Notes: a model not told the origin generated them from the letters alone. A stretch of 64,000 bases of DNA from Butyricimonas paravirosa (GCF_032878955.1 NZ_CP043839.1:372001-436000), one strand, 5' to 3'; positions 55,102-63,338 are shown, numbered from the stretch's first letter. A program made the numbers and translations.

Positions 55102-55809
55102 TTATTCACATTCTATCTTTGCTATCAGTTCTACATTCAGTTTCTCATCTCGACCTAGCAATTGACACACAAGCCGATAAACCGTAGTGCAAGGATTCTG
55201 ATTGGCATATCGGGAGTCTGCGTATTCAATATGTTTTGCTTCCGCATACCGCAAGGCAGACTCCATCGAGCCATATGTTGTCATTATTTCATAATTATTG
55301 GGATCCTTCTTGGTATATTTATACTTCTTCTTTGATTTGTATTTGGGAGAATCATTCACGGCTGCTGAAATCTTCTCTTCATAATGCTTTCTTGAAACAC
55401 CAGTTGTCACATTCTGAAAATGATACAAATACCATAATTCAAAAGCCTCGTTACTCCAAGCTACCTCAATGCCATTCTTTTGTCCCATTGCAATGGCTTC
55501 GTTGAAATCCTTTGCAGGAAATTCATCCTTATCGAAAACAGCCCAAACACGGTCATAGTGATTCTTGTTTTTAAGGTCAATGGCCTTCTCCACAACATCC
55601 TTTGTTCCACGCCCAAGCCCCTTAACTTCAACATCATACACTATGACTCCTTGCTGCTTTTCAGCGAATGCCTCAAAATAATTGGGTTCAGTCTTTGTAC
55701 CCTCACAAACAATCAGCACCGAACAGCGTATGACTTTTTGTTCTCGCCTTTGCGATTGCCTCCTGAATTTCGAGGAAGCATTGTCTATCTTTATTTTCTT
55801 TGCTGCCAT
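55102..55809 (-). CDS. rloB: RloB-like protein (AbiLii family)
   Basis: The 235-residue protein has the RloB signature: VLIVCEGTKTEPNYFEAF near the start, a D-x-D-E element in WAVFDKDEF, and SNEAFELWYLYHF. The layout suggests a TOPRIM-like fold. RloB genes occur beside rloA in restriction-linked loci, and the homologous AbiLi/AbiLii pair causes abortive infection in lactococci. It begins 12 bp after rloA. Confidence 0.85.
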   Translation of the reverse strand: MAAKKIKIDNASSKFRRQSQRREQKVIRCSVLIVCEGTKTEPNYFEAFAEKQQGVIVYDVEVKGLGRGTKDVVEKAIDLKNKNHYDRVWAVFDKDEFPAKDFNEAIAMGQKNGIEVAWSNEAFELWYLYHFQNVTTGVSRKHYEEKISAAVNDSPKYKSKKKYKYTKKDPNNYEIMTTYGSMESALRYAEAKHIEYADSRYANQNPCTTVYRLVCQLLGRDEKLNVELIAKIECE

Positions 55810-55821
55810 AACCTTACGTTA

Positions 55822-57093
55822 TTAATCATTCAAAATATAAGGAATGGCACCATAACGACCAGCGATATAGTTCCTCTCATAATTGGCATCGTTACGTGGT
55901 TTAGTTCCGTCTGGAAGAACAATATCCATCAAACTATACAAATCTGTCTGTTCCTTTGAGTCTTTCTCAGTAAACCAAATCTGGTCACGCCTGAGGATTT
56001 TCTGAGAAAGCAGATGTGTATCATGAGTGGTAAATACCAACTGCGCATTATTAGGATTGGTTTCCGGATTATTAAACAGTTCTATGATATACTGAGATAT
56101 AAGAGGGTGCATCTTTGCATCCAATTCATCAATAACAAGCACGGCTCCAGAATAAAGCGTTTCGAATATCGGTCCAGAAAGATCGAATAACTTATTTGTA
56201 CCGGAAGATTCCCTATCTTCAAACGAGAAGTTTATTGTTCCTACAACCTTACCTTTATCTGAATATACATTATGTATGGAATCCAATTCGATACTCTTCT
56301 TACCTTGCGTTTCTCTTTGGAAGAGGGCTCTTAATTCCAAAGGCAAGTCCTGAGGAACATTTGGCTCTTCCTCATGAGTAAGAATGTTGTTAAATCCAAG
56401 TCTCAGTTTCTGGAAGAAGTTGAGAGCATCAGCACTCAAAGATTCTTTTTTGTGGAAAAATAATTTTGAATATACTCTATATTGTTGATTATTCAATCCT
56501 GAAATCACATTGAAATCCGATTGAAACCACGATATAACCTGACGAGATATTTCACCACCTAACTGTTGGCATAATGACAAGAACAAGCGATTGTCATTGG
56601 TCTTTTCTTCATAGCCAACTCCTTCCTGGAAATTATTCTCATCTACACAAATCCCCTCTTCGTTCCTGACAAACATCATCTGTTCTTTAGAACGGGGTGT
56701 TGTTTTCCGGAACAACCATTCTTCAACGATACGTTCCAGATTATACCTGAATCCATATCTGTAGCAATACGCACCTTTCAGAAATATAATCTCAAACATA
56801 GTGGGATGGTGATTGTCCTTCAAAAGAAGAAATGGATCATATTCAAGTTCGTCATTATCATTCAATTTTACGGACAGCAACACGCAACTTACCATTGTGT
56901 GCATAGCGCTGACAAGGTTGGATTTACCACTTGAATTAGCACCATACAATGCAAGTGAACGAAGCAGGGTATGTTTATTGCAATCAAACAAGTTTGTTTC
57001 AGTACATTCTTTCAAAGCTTTATCGGCTTCCAATACCAAGGTCTTTTTTCCATAAAACGACCTGTAATTCTCTACTGTAAATTCAAGTAACAT
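55822..57093 (-). CDS. rloA: RloA-like AAA ATPase (AbiLi family)
   Basis: The 423-residue ABC-type ATPase (AAA_15/21 kind) has Walker A SLALYGANSSGKSNLVSAM and a Walker B with signature, VLVIDELDAKMHPLISQYI. QLVFTTHDTHLLSQ and the QIWFTEKD strand follow, characteristic of RloA/AbiLi. It is the first gene of the four-gene leftward set (rloA, rloB, OLD, UvrD). A -7 box and a palindromic operator-like motif lie in its upstream region. Confidence 0.85.
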   Translation of the reverse strand: MLLEFTVENYRSFYGKKTLVLEADKALKECTETNLFDCNKHTLLRSLALYGANSSGKSNLVSAMHTMVSCVLLSVKLNDNDELEYDPFLLLKDNHHPTMFEIIFLKGAYCYRYGFRYNLERIVEEWLFRKTTPRSKEQMMFVRNEEGICVDENNFQEGVGYEEKTNDNRLFLSLCQQLGGEISRQVISWFQSDFNVISGLNNQQYRVYSKLFFHKKESLSADALNFFQKLRLGFNNILTHEEEPNVPQDLPLELRALFQRETQGKKSIELDSIHNVYSDKGKVVGTINFSFEDRESSGTNKLFDLSGPIFETLYSGAVLVIDELDAKMHPLISQYIIELFNNPETNPNNAQLVFTTHDTHLLSQKILRRDQIWFTEKDSKEQTDLYSLMDIVLPDGTKPRNDANYERNYIAGRYGAIPYILND

Positions 57094-57143
57094 ATATCTG
57101 ACTTTTAAGCATTTCTATTATTACACATAATCTATTTCGATTG

Positions 57144-57151
57144 CAAAGATA
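57144..57151 (-). promoter_or_regulatory. -7 box of the rloA operon
   Basis: TATCTTTG on the minus strand, about 50 bp before the rloA start; no clear -33 element. Confidence 0.5.
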
Positions 57152-57270
57152 CAAAATTAAATTTATACTATGTATGATTTTGAGATATTTTCTCAAATAT
57201 AATCATATAATATCCATTTTATTTGCTTATTCAAAATAATATACTGAAAAACAAGAGATAATCATTGTTT

Positions 57271-57304
57271 TTACACATAATCATATCCGTATGATTGTGT
57301 GTAA
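57271..57304. promoter_or_regulatory. Operator-like palindrome upstream of rloA
   Basis: TTACACATAATCAT (57271) and ATGATTGTGTGTAA (57291) are inverted with one mismatch. A half-site, TTACACATAATC, recurs at 57121-57132 within the rloA leader. No regulator gene is adjacent. Confidence 0.5.
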
Positions 57305-57594
57305 AATTATGTAGCGAGGAAATATTGGTGAAACTTCTCTTATGGCTGACGAAAAGAAAAAGAGCGAGATTCATCACCAACATTCGACATTCTGAAACTG
57401 TAGGCAGTTTAGTTTAGAACTTGAAGAGATATACAAAAAACAGACTAAACTTTATTATATTTGCAGTGTGCTTCGAATATCATCGTATGATGAGAACGGG
57501 ATTGTTTTTCTTTCCGAGGGACAAAAAAATTGGCCTAAAAAACATCAAGGGATAGACCTTATATTTGCTCTTTTTATCTTTTGGACAGCAAATT

Positions 57595-57614
57595 TTTGTC
57601 CCCAGTTTGTCCCC
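57595..57614 (+). repeat. Right arm-type repeat pair of element B
   Basis: TTTGTCCCC at 57595 and 57606, 11-bp period, matching the pair at 45943; 73 bp before core 3. Confidence 0.65.
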
Positions 57615-57687
57615 CGAAGTATTTCATAAAAACATAATATATTAAATATCAATTTATTACAAGTCAAAAATGATACAAAACATTTTC

Positions 57688-57702
57688 TGCATCGGTAAGT
57701 AA
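57688..57702 (+). repeat. Attachment core 3 (displaced mnmE 3' end)
   Basis: TGCATCGGTAAGTAA encodes Cys-Ile-Gly-Lys-stop, preceded by a TTC Phe codon as in mnmE. It differs from core 1 at one base. The trailing block CTGATAATCAA begins 14 bp after the stop. Confidence 0.75.
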
Positions 57703-57818
57703 TCTATTTAAAATACTGATAATCAACACACAACAGATCATCCAACTAGAATAATATGCACAATAAAACGATTTTAATCAGCATATTAGCAATATTAAAC
57801 AATAATATATGATTCCAT

Positions 57819-57838
57819 TTTTGTTGCTATTTTATTGC
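57819..57838 (+). repeat. Left arm-type repeat pair of element C
   Basis: TTTTGTTGC and TTTTATTGC start 11 bp apart, 117 bp inside core 3, mirroring the left ends of A and B. Otherwise the gene-free stretch 57305-57890 shows only a TATATTTG box near 57458 and no convincing gene. Confidence 0.5.
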
Positions 57839-57890
57839 TTGAAAGTATTTGAGCAACAAGAACAACAAAATAGAATAAATTAATGAGCCT

Positions 57891-58667
57891 ATGAAGACTT
57901 TTTTATTTGCACACAATCCGAAAAATTGGCCTTGGGAGAATTTATCTAATGCCATTAGAGACATTAAAGAAAAAGGAAGTCGTCTTGAGAAATGGAGTGT
58001 TAGAAGCTATAAACAGGTCTCAGTCGGTGACAGGGCTTTTTTGATAAGACTTGGAAACAAGACACAAAACAAAGGAATTGTCGGTTCTGGGTACATTACA
58101 ACTGCCCCCTTCCTATCGGAACATTGGAGTAATAATGGACAAATGGTAAATCGAGTAATTATTGAATTTGATGAATTATCAGAAGACCCTATTATTTCTC
58201 TTCAAGAGCTCCAAGCACTGCTGTTGAATTATAATTGGACTCCACAGTCATCAGGGATGGAGATACCAAATGCGGTAGCATCAAAACTTGAGGAACTATG
58301 GTTTGAGAAAACCCTAAAAAGGGGCTCTGGTAGGATTAATGTAAATTCCTATAAAGAGGGTGCGGTTAGATCTACTATATCAAAACGATATGAGCGAAAT
58401 CCTCAAGCACGTCTTTTATGTCTCGAATCCAATGGATATTCTGTATCGGTCTGTGGATTCAATTTTGGGGACACATATGGCAAGTTAGGACAAGACTATA
58501 TCCACGTGCATCATATTACACCGATATCTACTATCGGAGAAGAATACGAGATAAATCCCCAAACTGACCTTGTACCAATATGTCCCAATTGCCACGCTAT
58601 GATACATAAAGTAACCCCTCCTTTGCAAATTAATGAATTACAAAAATTGATAGGTATCCAAAAATAA
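57891..58667 (+). CDS. EVE-like plus HNH endonuclease (McrA-type, modification-dependent)
   Basis: The 258-residue protein has an N-terminal EVE/PUA-type domain (FLFAHNPKNWPWENL, WSVRSYKQVSVGDRAFLIRLG, GIVGSGYITT), a fold that often flips and reads modified bases. A C-terminal HNH nuclease follows, with HVHHITPIS and the zinc-binding CPNCHAMIH. This layout is that of type IV restriction enzymes, which cut DNA carrying modified cytosine. It is the first gene in element C, 189 bp after core 3, and stands alone. Confidence 0.85.
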   Translation: MKTFLFAHNPKNWPWENLSNAIRDIKEKGSRLEKWSVRSYKQVSVGDRAFLIRLGNKTQNKGIVGSGYITTAPFLSEHWSNNGQMVNRVIIEFDELSEDPIISLQELQALLLNYNWTPQSSGMEIPNAVASKLEELWFEKTLKRGSGRINVNSYKEGAVRSTISKRYERNPQARLLCLESNGYSVSVCGFNFGDTYGKLGQDYIHVHHITPISTIGEEYEINPQTDLVPICPNCHAMIHKVTPPLQINELQKLIGIQK

Positions 58668-58943
58668 AAGCCATGCAAGGTTCCAAAATAGTCTTAATAC
58701 ACGTGTTTTTTGTTGCTCGTTATTCCAAGTACCAATATTATTTTTTTAATACTTGCTGATAGCAGAAAAAGTAAATATCTAAAAAAGCAATAATGGGATA
58801 AGTTTTAAGGTAAAAATACATTTATAACTTCTAAAGTTTTCACAACCATACTCTTCCATGGAAGAATTGTGGAATATAATTTAACATTTTGAACCAAGAA
58901 GAGTTTCCTCTTCCCTTTTCTCTTTTTATAGCACAATATTTTC

Positions 58944-58951
58944 TATCTTTG
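58944..58951 (+). promoter_or_regulatory. -7 box before the XRE remnant and restriction gene
   Basis: TATCTTTG, a consensus -7 box, 27 bp before the XRE start. The rest of 58668-58943 is AT-rich and shows no gene; one TTTTGTTGC occurs at 58708. Confidence 0.6.
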
Positions 58952-58977
58952 TATTAGAATATTTAAGAATAGCAACA

Positions 58978-59180
58978 ATGAATAAACTCATGAATTGCAT
59001 AAAAAAAGTACTTGAAAAAAAAGAGATCAAACAAACTTGGCTAGCTAATAAACCAGGTAAAAGTTTTCACATTGTCAATTCCAACGTTTGTAACTACCGA
59101 CAACCAAGTTTAGAAGTACGATTCAAAATAACAAAATCTTTCAAGTAAATCCTGAAGATTCAATTAATAGCAAAGAATAA
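58978..59180 (+). pseudogene. Frameshifted XRE controller of the restriction gene
   Basis: The frame MNKLMNCIKKVLEKKEIK then QTWLANKPGKSFHIVNSNVC is a small XRE HTH of the type that precedes restriction genes. It ends early at 59148. Adding one A to ACAAAATC restores the expected ending QVNPEDSINSKE with a stop at 59178-59180, 12 bp before the next start. Position and family point to a lost C-protein-like regulator. Confidence 0.6.
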
Positions 59181-59192
59181 AGCATATTACCT

Positions 59193-62054
59193 ATGATAAC
59201 AAAAGGCAATCTCAAAAAGTTATTATCAATTCTTGAGTACACCGAGGTATCACCTCATCGCTTTAAAAAAGAGTTTACTGATGTTAATTGCTGTATAGAA
59301 GTCGACTTTATTAGTGAGAAAATTATATATCCCCAAGATCGTGGTTTAAAAATCAATGATGATACAACGAGCAACTTTGCACATCCAGAAAATTTTGTTG
59401 TTTTTGAATGCATAAATCAACTATTGAAAAAAGGTTATCGTCCTGAACATATAGAGTTAGAAAAAAAATGGCATTTGGGTCATGATACCAAAAGTGGTAA
59501 AGCTGACATTTGTGTTTACGATATAGATAACTCAATGTTGATGATAATCGAGTGTAAAACTTATGGAAAAGAGTATAAGGATGCTCTCAAAATTTTACGA
59601 ACCGATGGAGGACAATTATTTAGTTACTGGCAGCAAGAAAGAGGTACAAAATGGATTTCATTATATACATCTGACATTGTAGGAGGGGAGATTACACGTG
59701 AAAATGATATAATTAACTGTCTCGATGATGCTAACTTAGTGCTATTGTCAAAGAAAGATGATAGTTTAAAATTATACTCTAAAGCCCATACTGTTAGTGA
59801 ATTATTTGAAGTATGGACAGAAACCTATATGTTGAAATTATGGCAAGAACTCATCTTTGGAGATGATTCTTTAGCATATAAAATTGGCGTAAAGCCTCTT
59901 CGCAAAAAGGATTTGAAGGACTTTGCTCCAGATGATAAAATCGTTAATAAATTCGAAGAAATTCTTCGTCACAATAATGTCAGCGATAAAGAAAATGCAT
60001 TTAATCGTCTCGTTGCATTGTTCATCTGCAAACTGGCTGATGAAATTCGTAAAGGCGATAATGACGAAGTAGAATTCCAATACAAGCAGGGCACTGATAC
60101 ATACGAATCGTTACAAGACAGATTACAACGGTTACATCAAGAGGGTATGGAAGATTTTATGGGTGAAAAAATATTCTATGTCCCTGCTGATTACCCGGAA
60201 TGGTTGTTTACAACTTACACGGGGACACAAAGAAAAAAGGCTATCGAAGATTTAAAGGAAAAAATTAAAATTTTAAAATTTTATTCCAATAATGACTTTT
60301 CGTTCAAAGATGTTCACAACGAAGAACTATTTCTTCAGAACGGTAAAATTCTCGTTGAGATCGTACAACTTTTTGAGAGATATCGTATCGTCTATCTATC
60401 TAAACACCAATTTTTAGGCGATCTTTTCGAACAATTATTGAATAAAGGATTCAAGCAAAACGAAGGACAATTCTTTACTCCAATACCAATTACTCGATTC
60501 ATCTGGGATTCACTTCCATTAAGGGAATACGTAAATAATGGAGGTTCGTTACGACATCCAAAAATCATAGACTATGCTTGTGGTGCAGGACACTTTCTTA
60601 CCGAAGCAGTTGAAGCTGTAAACTCTGTAATAAAAAGTGATAATAACGATTGGGTTCGGGACTATATCTATGGAATTGAAAAAGATTATCGCTTGGCAAG
60701 AGTTGCTAAGATTTCGATGTTCATGAACGGAGCAGGAGAAAGTAACATCATTTTTGGGGACGGTTTAGAAAATTCACCGGAAAAGAAAATTATTAATGGT
60801 TCATTTGATATACTTGTTACCAATCCTCCATATTCTGTATCTGCCTTTAAATCGCATTTGAAATTGAAAAACAACACTCTGACATTACTTGACCGCATTT
60901 CAAATGATGGTGGTGATATTGAGACATTATTTGTAGAGCGAATAGCACAGCTACTCAAACCTCAAGGATTAGCTGCTGTAATTCTCCCCGTATCAATACT
61001 AACGAATGGTAGCGGTAGTTATGTTGGAGCAAGAGAAACTATCTTTAAGAATTTTCACCTGCATTCTATTGTATTGTTCGGTAGTAAGACTTTCGGGGCT
61101 ACAGGAACAAATACTGCAATATTATTTCTTGAAAAATACAACGAACCTCCTAAACCGGGAGATCTAGTCGAAGATAGTGTTGAAGCTATACTTAACAGAG
61201 CCAATATCGAAAATTGGCTTGATGATAAAATTCTTGAAGCGTATCTACTTTGCCTAGGTCTTTCCAAAGAAGAATACTATTCTTTGTTGGATGGTTCAGT
61301 CCTTAAAGATAGAGAGAAGTCCAAATATGCAAGCATGTATATCGCAGCATTTGAATCATCCACAGAACTTATAAGTAGAAAGAAGGCAAAATCATTTCAA
61401 AAACAAACAGACGAAGAGAAACAACATGAGATTTTTAATAGATTTGTTGGTTTCGTTAAGAATCTGGAACGAGAAAAATTATTCTATTTTGCTTTAACGT
61501 ATGATAAACAAACAGTTATTATCGCATCACCAGATGATAATACAGAACAAAAAACATTTTTGGGGTATGAATGGAGTAATAGAAAAGGCTCTGAAGGCAT
61601 TAAAATTACAAACGCAGGAGGTTTACTATACGCACCAGAAAGATGGTCTAATAATACAATCTCTGCAGCTATACGAAATGCCTTTTATAATATAGCTTGG
61701 GAAGGAACAGAGCTAAACAGTAAATATGTTAAATATGTAAATACTTCTGATTTATTAGATTTTTCTCGTGAAAAATTTGACAAAGCAATAAAGACAGCCG
61801 TCGAAAAGCAAATTGCTATCACTAGTAAATACGCTATAATCAAATTGCGTGATGTTGCTATAATTCAGAAAGGACAGTCCATCACCTCTGCACAATGTAA
61901 AAAAGGTAATATAAAAGTTGTGGCAGGAGGTATAGATTTCGCTTGCTACCATGATACAGCCAATAGAGATGCCAATGTCATTACTATAAGTGCATCAGGT
62001 GCAAATGCAGGATTTGTCAATTACTGGAATGAACCAATATTTGTTGTAATCTGA
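59193..62054 (+). CDS. One-chain restriction-modification enzyme (type IIG-like), C-terminus truncated
   Basis: The 953-residue protein has an N-terminal HsdR_N-like PD-(D/E)xK nuclease (KADICVYDIDNSMLMIIECKTYG), a helical linker, then an HsdM-type N6-adenine methylase (KIIDYACGAGHFLTEAVEAV, motif IV LVTNPPYS). The first half of an HsdS-like target recognition domain follows (KLRDVAIIQKGQSITSAQ, then TISASGANAGFVNYWNEPIF). Such domains normally continue with an SDC-type strand and a second segment; here the frame leaves the family after IF and stops within four residues, where the next element begins. The specificity domain is therefore broken and the enzyme probably inactive or relaxed. Confidence 0.85.
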   Translation: MITKGNLKKLLSILEYTEVSPHRFKKEFTDVNCCIEVDFISEKIIYPQDRGLKINDDTTSNFAHPENFVVFECINQLLKKGYRPEHIELEKKWHLGHDTKSGKADICVYDIDNSMLMIIECKTYGKEYKDALKILRTDGGQLFSYWQQERGTKWISLYTSDIVGGEITRENDIINCLDDANLVLLSKKDDSLKLYSKAHTVSELFEVWTETYMLKLWQELIFGDDSLAYKIGVKPLRKKDLKDFAPDDKIVNKFEEILRHNNVSDKENAFNRLVALFICKLADEIRKGDNDEVEFQYKQGTDTYESLQDRLQRLHQEGMEDFMGEKIFYVPADYPEWLFTTYTGTQRKKAIEDLKEKIKILKFYSNNDFSFKDVHNEELFLQNGKILVEIVQLFERYRIVYLSKHQFLGDLFEQLLNKGFKQNEGQFFTPIPITRFIWDSLPLREYVNNGGSLRHPKIIDYACGAGHFLTEAVEAVNSVIKSDNNDWVRDYIYGIEKDYRLARVAKISMFMNGAGESNIIFGDGLENSPEKKIINGSFDILVTNPPYSVSAFKSHLKLKNNTLTLLDRISNDGGDIETLFVERIAQLLKPQGLAAVILPVSILTNGSGSYVGARETIFKNFHLHSIVLFGSKTFGATGTNTAILFLEKYNEPPKPGDLVEDSVEAILNRANIENWLDDKILEAYLLCLGLSKEEYYSLLDGSVLKDREKSKYASMYIAAFESSTELISRKKAKSFQKQTDEEKQHEIFNRFVGFVKNLEREKLFYFALTYDKQTVIIASPDDNTEQKTFLGYEWSNRKGSEGIKITNAGGLLYAPERWSNNTISAAIRNAFYNIAWEGTELNSKYVKYVNTSDLLDFSREKFDKAIKTAVEKQIAITSKYAIIKLRDVAIIQKGQSITSAQCKKGNIKVVAGGIDFACYHDTANRDANVITISASGANAGFVNYWNEPIFVVI

Positions 62055-62060
62055 AGTATC

Positions 62061-62153
62061 TTATTTGATTATCAACGCTTTGTAGAAAACTCGCATGAGA
62101 ACGGGCAACGGATAAGAAAATTCCAAGCTGTTTAGAATCACTATATTCCTCAT
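62061..62153 (-). CDS. Possible 30-residue leader peptide or small-RNA region
   Basis: A frame starting MRNIVILNSLEFSYPLP and ending YKALIIK runs toward the element's edge. It is preceded by a perfect -7 box, TACCTTTG, at 62182-62189 (minus strand). This could be a peptide, a small RNA, or simply outward transcription across the junction. Confidence 0.25.
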   Translation of the reverse strand: MRNIVILNSLEFSYPLPVLMRVFYKALIIK

Positions 62154-62314
62154 GCTTTCAAATAACTCTTTTTTCTTGATGCAAAGGTAGCATTTTTTCG
62201 TGATTGCCGGTAATTTTCGGGCATAAAATATCACGGTCATTTCAAGAAACATATACAGCGGACATGACAGCCATACCGTAGCCGAATCCCCGTAACTCAC
62301 AGGCAAAGGTAACC

Positions 62315-62425
62315 CGTGTCCTGCTCGTACAAGCAAGGTCAAGCCCTCCGGGTGTCGTGGAAAAATCATCCTCGCCCGGAGGGCTTGCGGTATTTTTCCC
62401 GCCAACCTTGCATGTACGGGACACG
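62315..62425. repeat. Large nested inverted repeat upstream of the DUF4121 gene
   Basis: Inner arms CAAGCCCTCCGGG (62340-62352) and CCCGGAGGGCTTG (62375-62387) are perfect. Outer arms CGTGTCC...CAAGGT and ACCTTG...GGGACACG extend the stem imperfectly. It may fold in RNA as a leader structure or be a DNA site of the conjugative element. Confidence 0.6.
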
Positions 62426-62492
62426 ACCTTTTATGGCCTGTAGTTACGGGAACTCCGGCCCCGAAAAGCCGGATCACTAAAAATAAATTGTT

Positions 62493-63320
62493 ATGTCACA
62501 GCAGGTAACAAAAGAAAAGTACAGTATCGAAACACTCAGAGAGCGGAATGTTTCATACGACCACCAGCATTGGCTGACACAGGAAGATGTGGATATGGCC
62601 AACAGTTATGTGGAACTCATTGAGCGGACACGCTCTAAGATTACACCGCAAATCGGAGACAGGCTGGTATATGTAACCGAACACGGGGATTATTACGGAA
62701 ACGCCCTTATTGACAGCAGGAGTGCAAAAGAAGGATATCTTTCCGTATGCGAACAGCCGTATGTGCCTTTCGTGTGGGAAGAGGACGGCAATATCCGTCT
62801 GAGTGTCAGCGGAGGCGCATTCCATTCCGTGAATCCGGAGGAACTGAAATTCCTGAAATGGACGGAAGGGGTGTTCAAGGACTGGGGGCATTGCGGTGCT
62901 TGCGCCAACGGTTCGGTGTCATTTCTGGCTAAGGTACCGTTATGGTTTTATGCCGAACCCAATCCCAGGTATGGAGATTTCACGACCGAGACCTACCGGA
63001 AGTTCTACCTACACAAAAGGGAGGAATCGGAAAACGGCAATCTCTATCAAGGCTTTGACATCGCTTTTCGGGACGAAGCCGAGTTCCGGCAGTTCCTGAA
63101 GGACTACGAAGGAACGGTGTTCAAGGGAAATTGGGATAATCAAATCGTGTTATGGTGTTTCCGTCGGGAATATGTGTTCTTACCTTCCGCCGAATGGGAA
63201 AAGATAAAAATCCCTGCCGTAGAGCGAAAGCTCAACTTCCATCCCGAGCAGGTCAAGATAGTCAAGGACATGGAAAAGCACATCACTTATTTCTACCGGA
63301 TTAAACCGGATAATTTTTAA
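62493..63320 (+). CDS. DUF4121 family protein of a conjugative element
   Basis: The 275-residue protein (SIETLRERNVSYDHQHWLTQ, then GDRLVYVTEHGDYYGNALID) fits DUF4121, a soluble family of unknown role found in Bacteroidales conjugative transposons. The aromatic-rich C-terminal half (WGHCGACANGSVSFLAKVPL, WFYAEPNPRYGDFTTETYRK) is conserved in type. The start is the ATG at 62493. The next gene follows 18 bp later in the same direction. Confidence 0.7.
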   Translation: MSQQVTKEKYSIETLRERNVSYDHQHWLTQEDVDMANSYVELIERTRSKITPQIGDRLVYVTEHGDYYGNALIDSRSAKEGYLSVCEQPYVPFVWEEDGNIRLSVSGGAFHSVNPEELKFLKWTEGVFKDWGHCGACANGSVSFLAKVPLWFYAEPNPRYGDFTTETYRKFYLHKREESENGNLYQGFDIAFRDEAEFRQFLKDYEGTVFKGNWDNQIVLWCFRREYVFLPSAEWEKIKIPAVERKLNFHPEQVKIVKDMEKHITYFYRIKPDNF

Positions 63321-63338
63321 CATTTAACCCTAACAGAT

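Larger units (their letters stand above)
45786..57702 (+). mobile_element. Element B: att-flanked island without integrase
   Basis: This segment between cores 2 and 3 has its own paired 9-mers inside each end (45943 and 57595), different in sequence from those of A. No integrase, excisionase or mobilization gene is present. All genes are accessory (phosphoesterase module; OLD/UvrD and RloAB operon). It fits a cis-mobilizable remnant that could be moved only by a recombinase acting in trans. Confidence 0.65.

Noticed and set aside
58700..58780. A possible fourth attachment site: TTTTGTTGC at 58708 and an AGAAAAAGTAA stretch ending at 58774
   Set aside because: The second 9-mer is off-register (10-bp step, poor match), and the core matches mnmE at only about 8 of 15 positions with no Cys-Ile-Gly-Lys reading. 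It would split element C into a 1-kb unit holding only the HNH gene; evidence is too weak.
62040..62075. A core-like TGTAATCTGAAGTA followed by GATTATCAA at the restriction-gene break
   Set aside because: It needs an insertion and a deletion to align with the mnmE core, and the trailing block is about 7 bp away where the others have 14-15.
62061..62477. A 138-codon leftward frame
   Set aside because: Its upstream part runs through the inverted repeat with an Arg/Pro/Leu-rich composition typical of antisense frames in GC-rich DNA; only the last 30 codons have promoter support.
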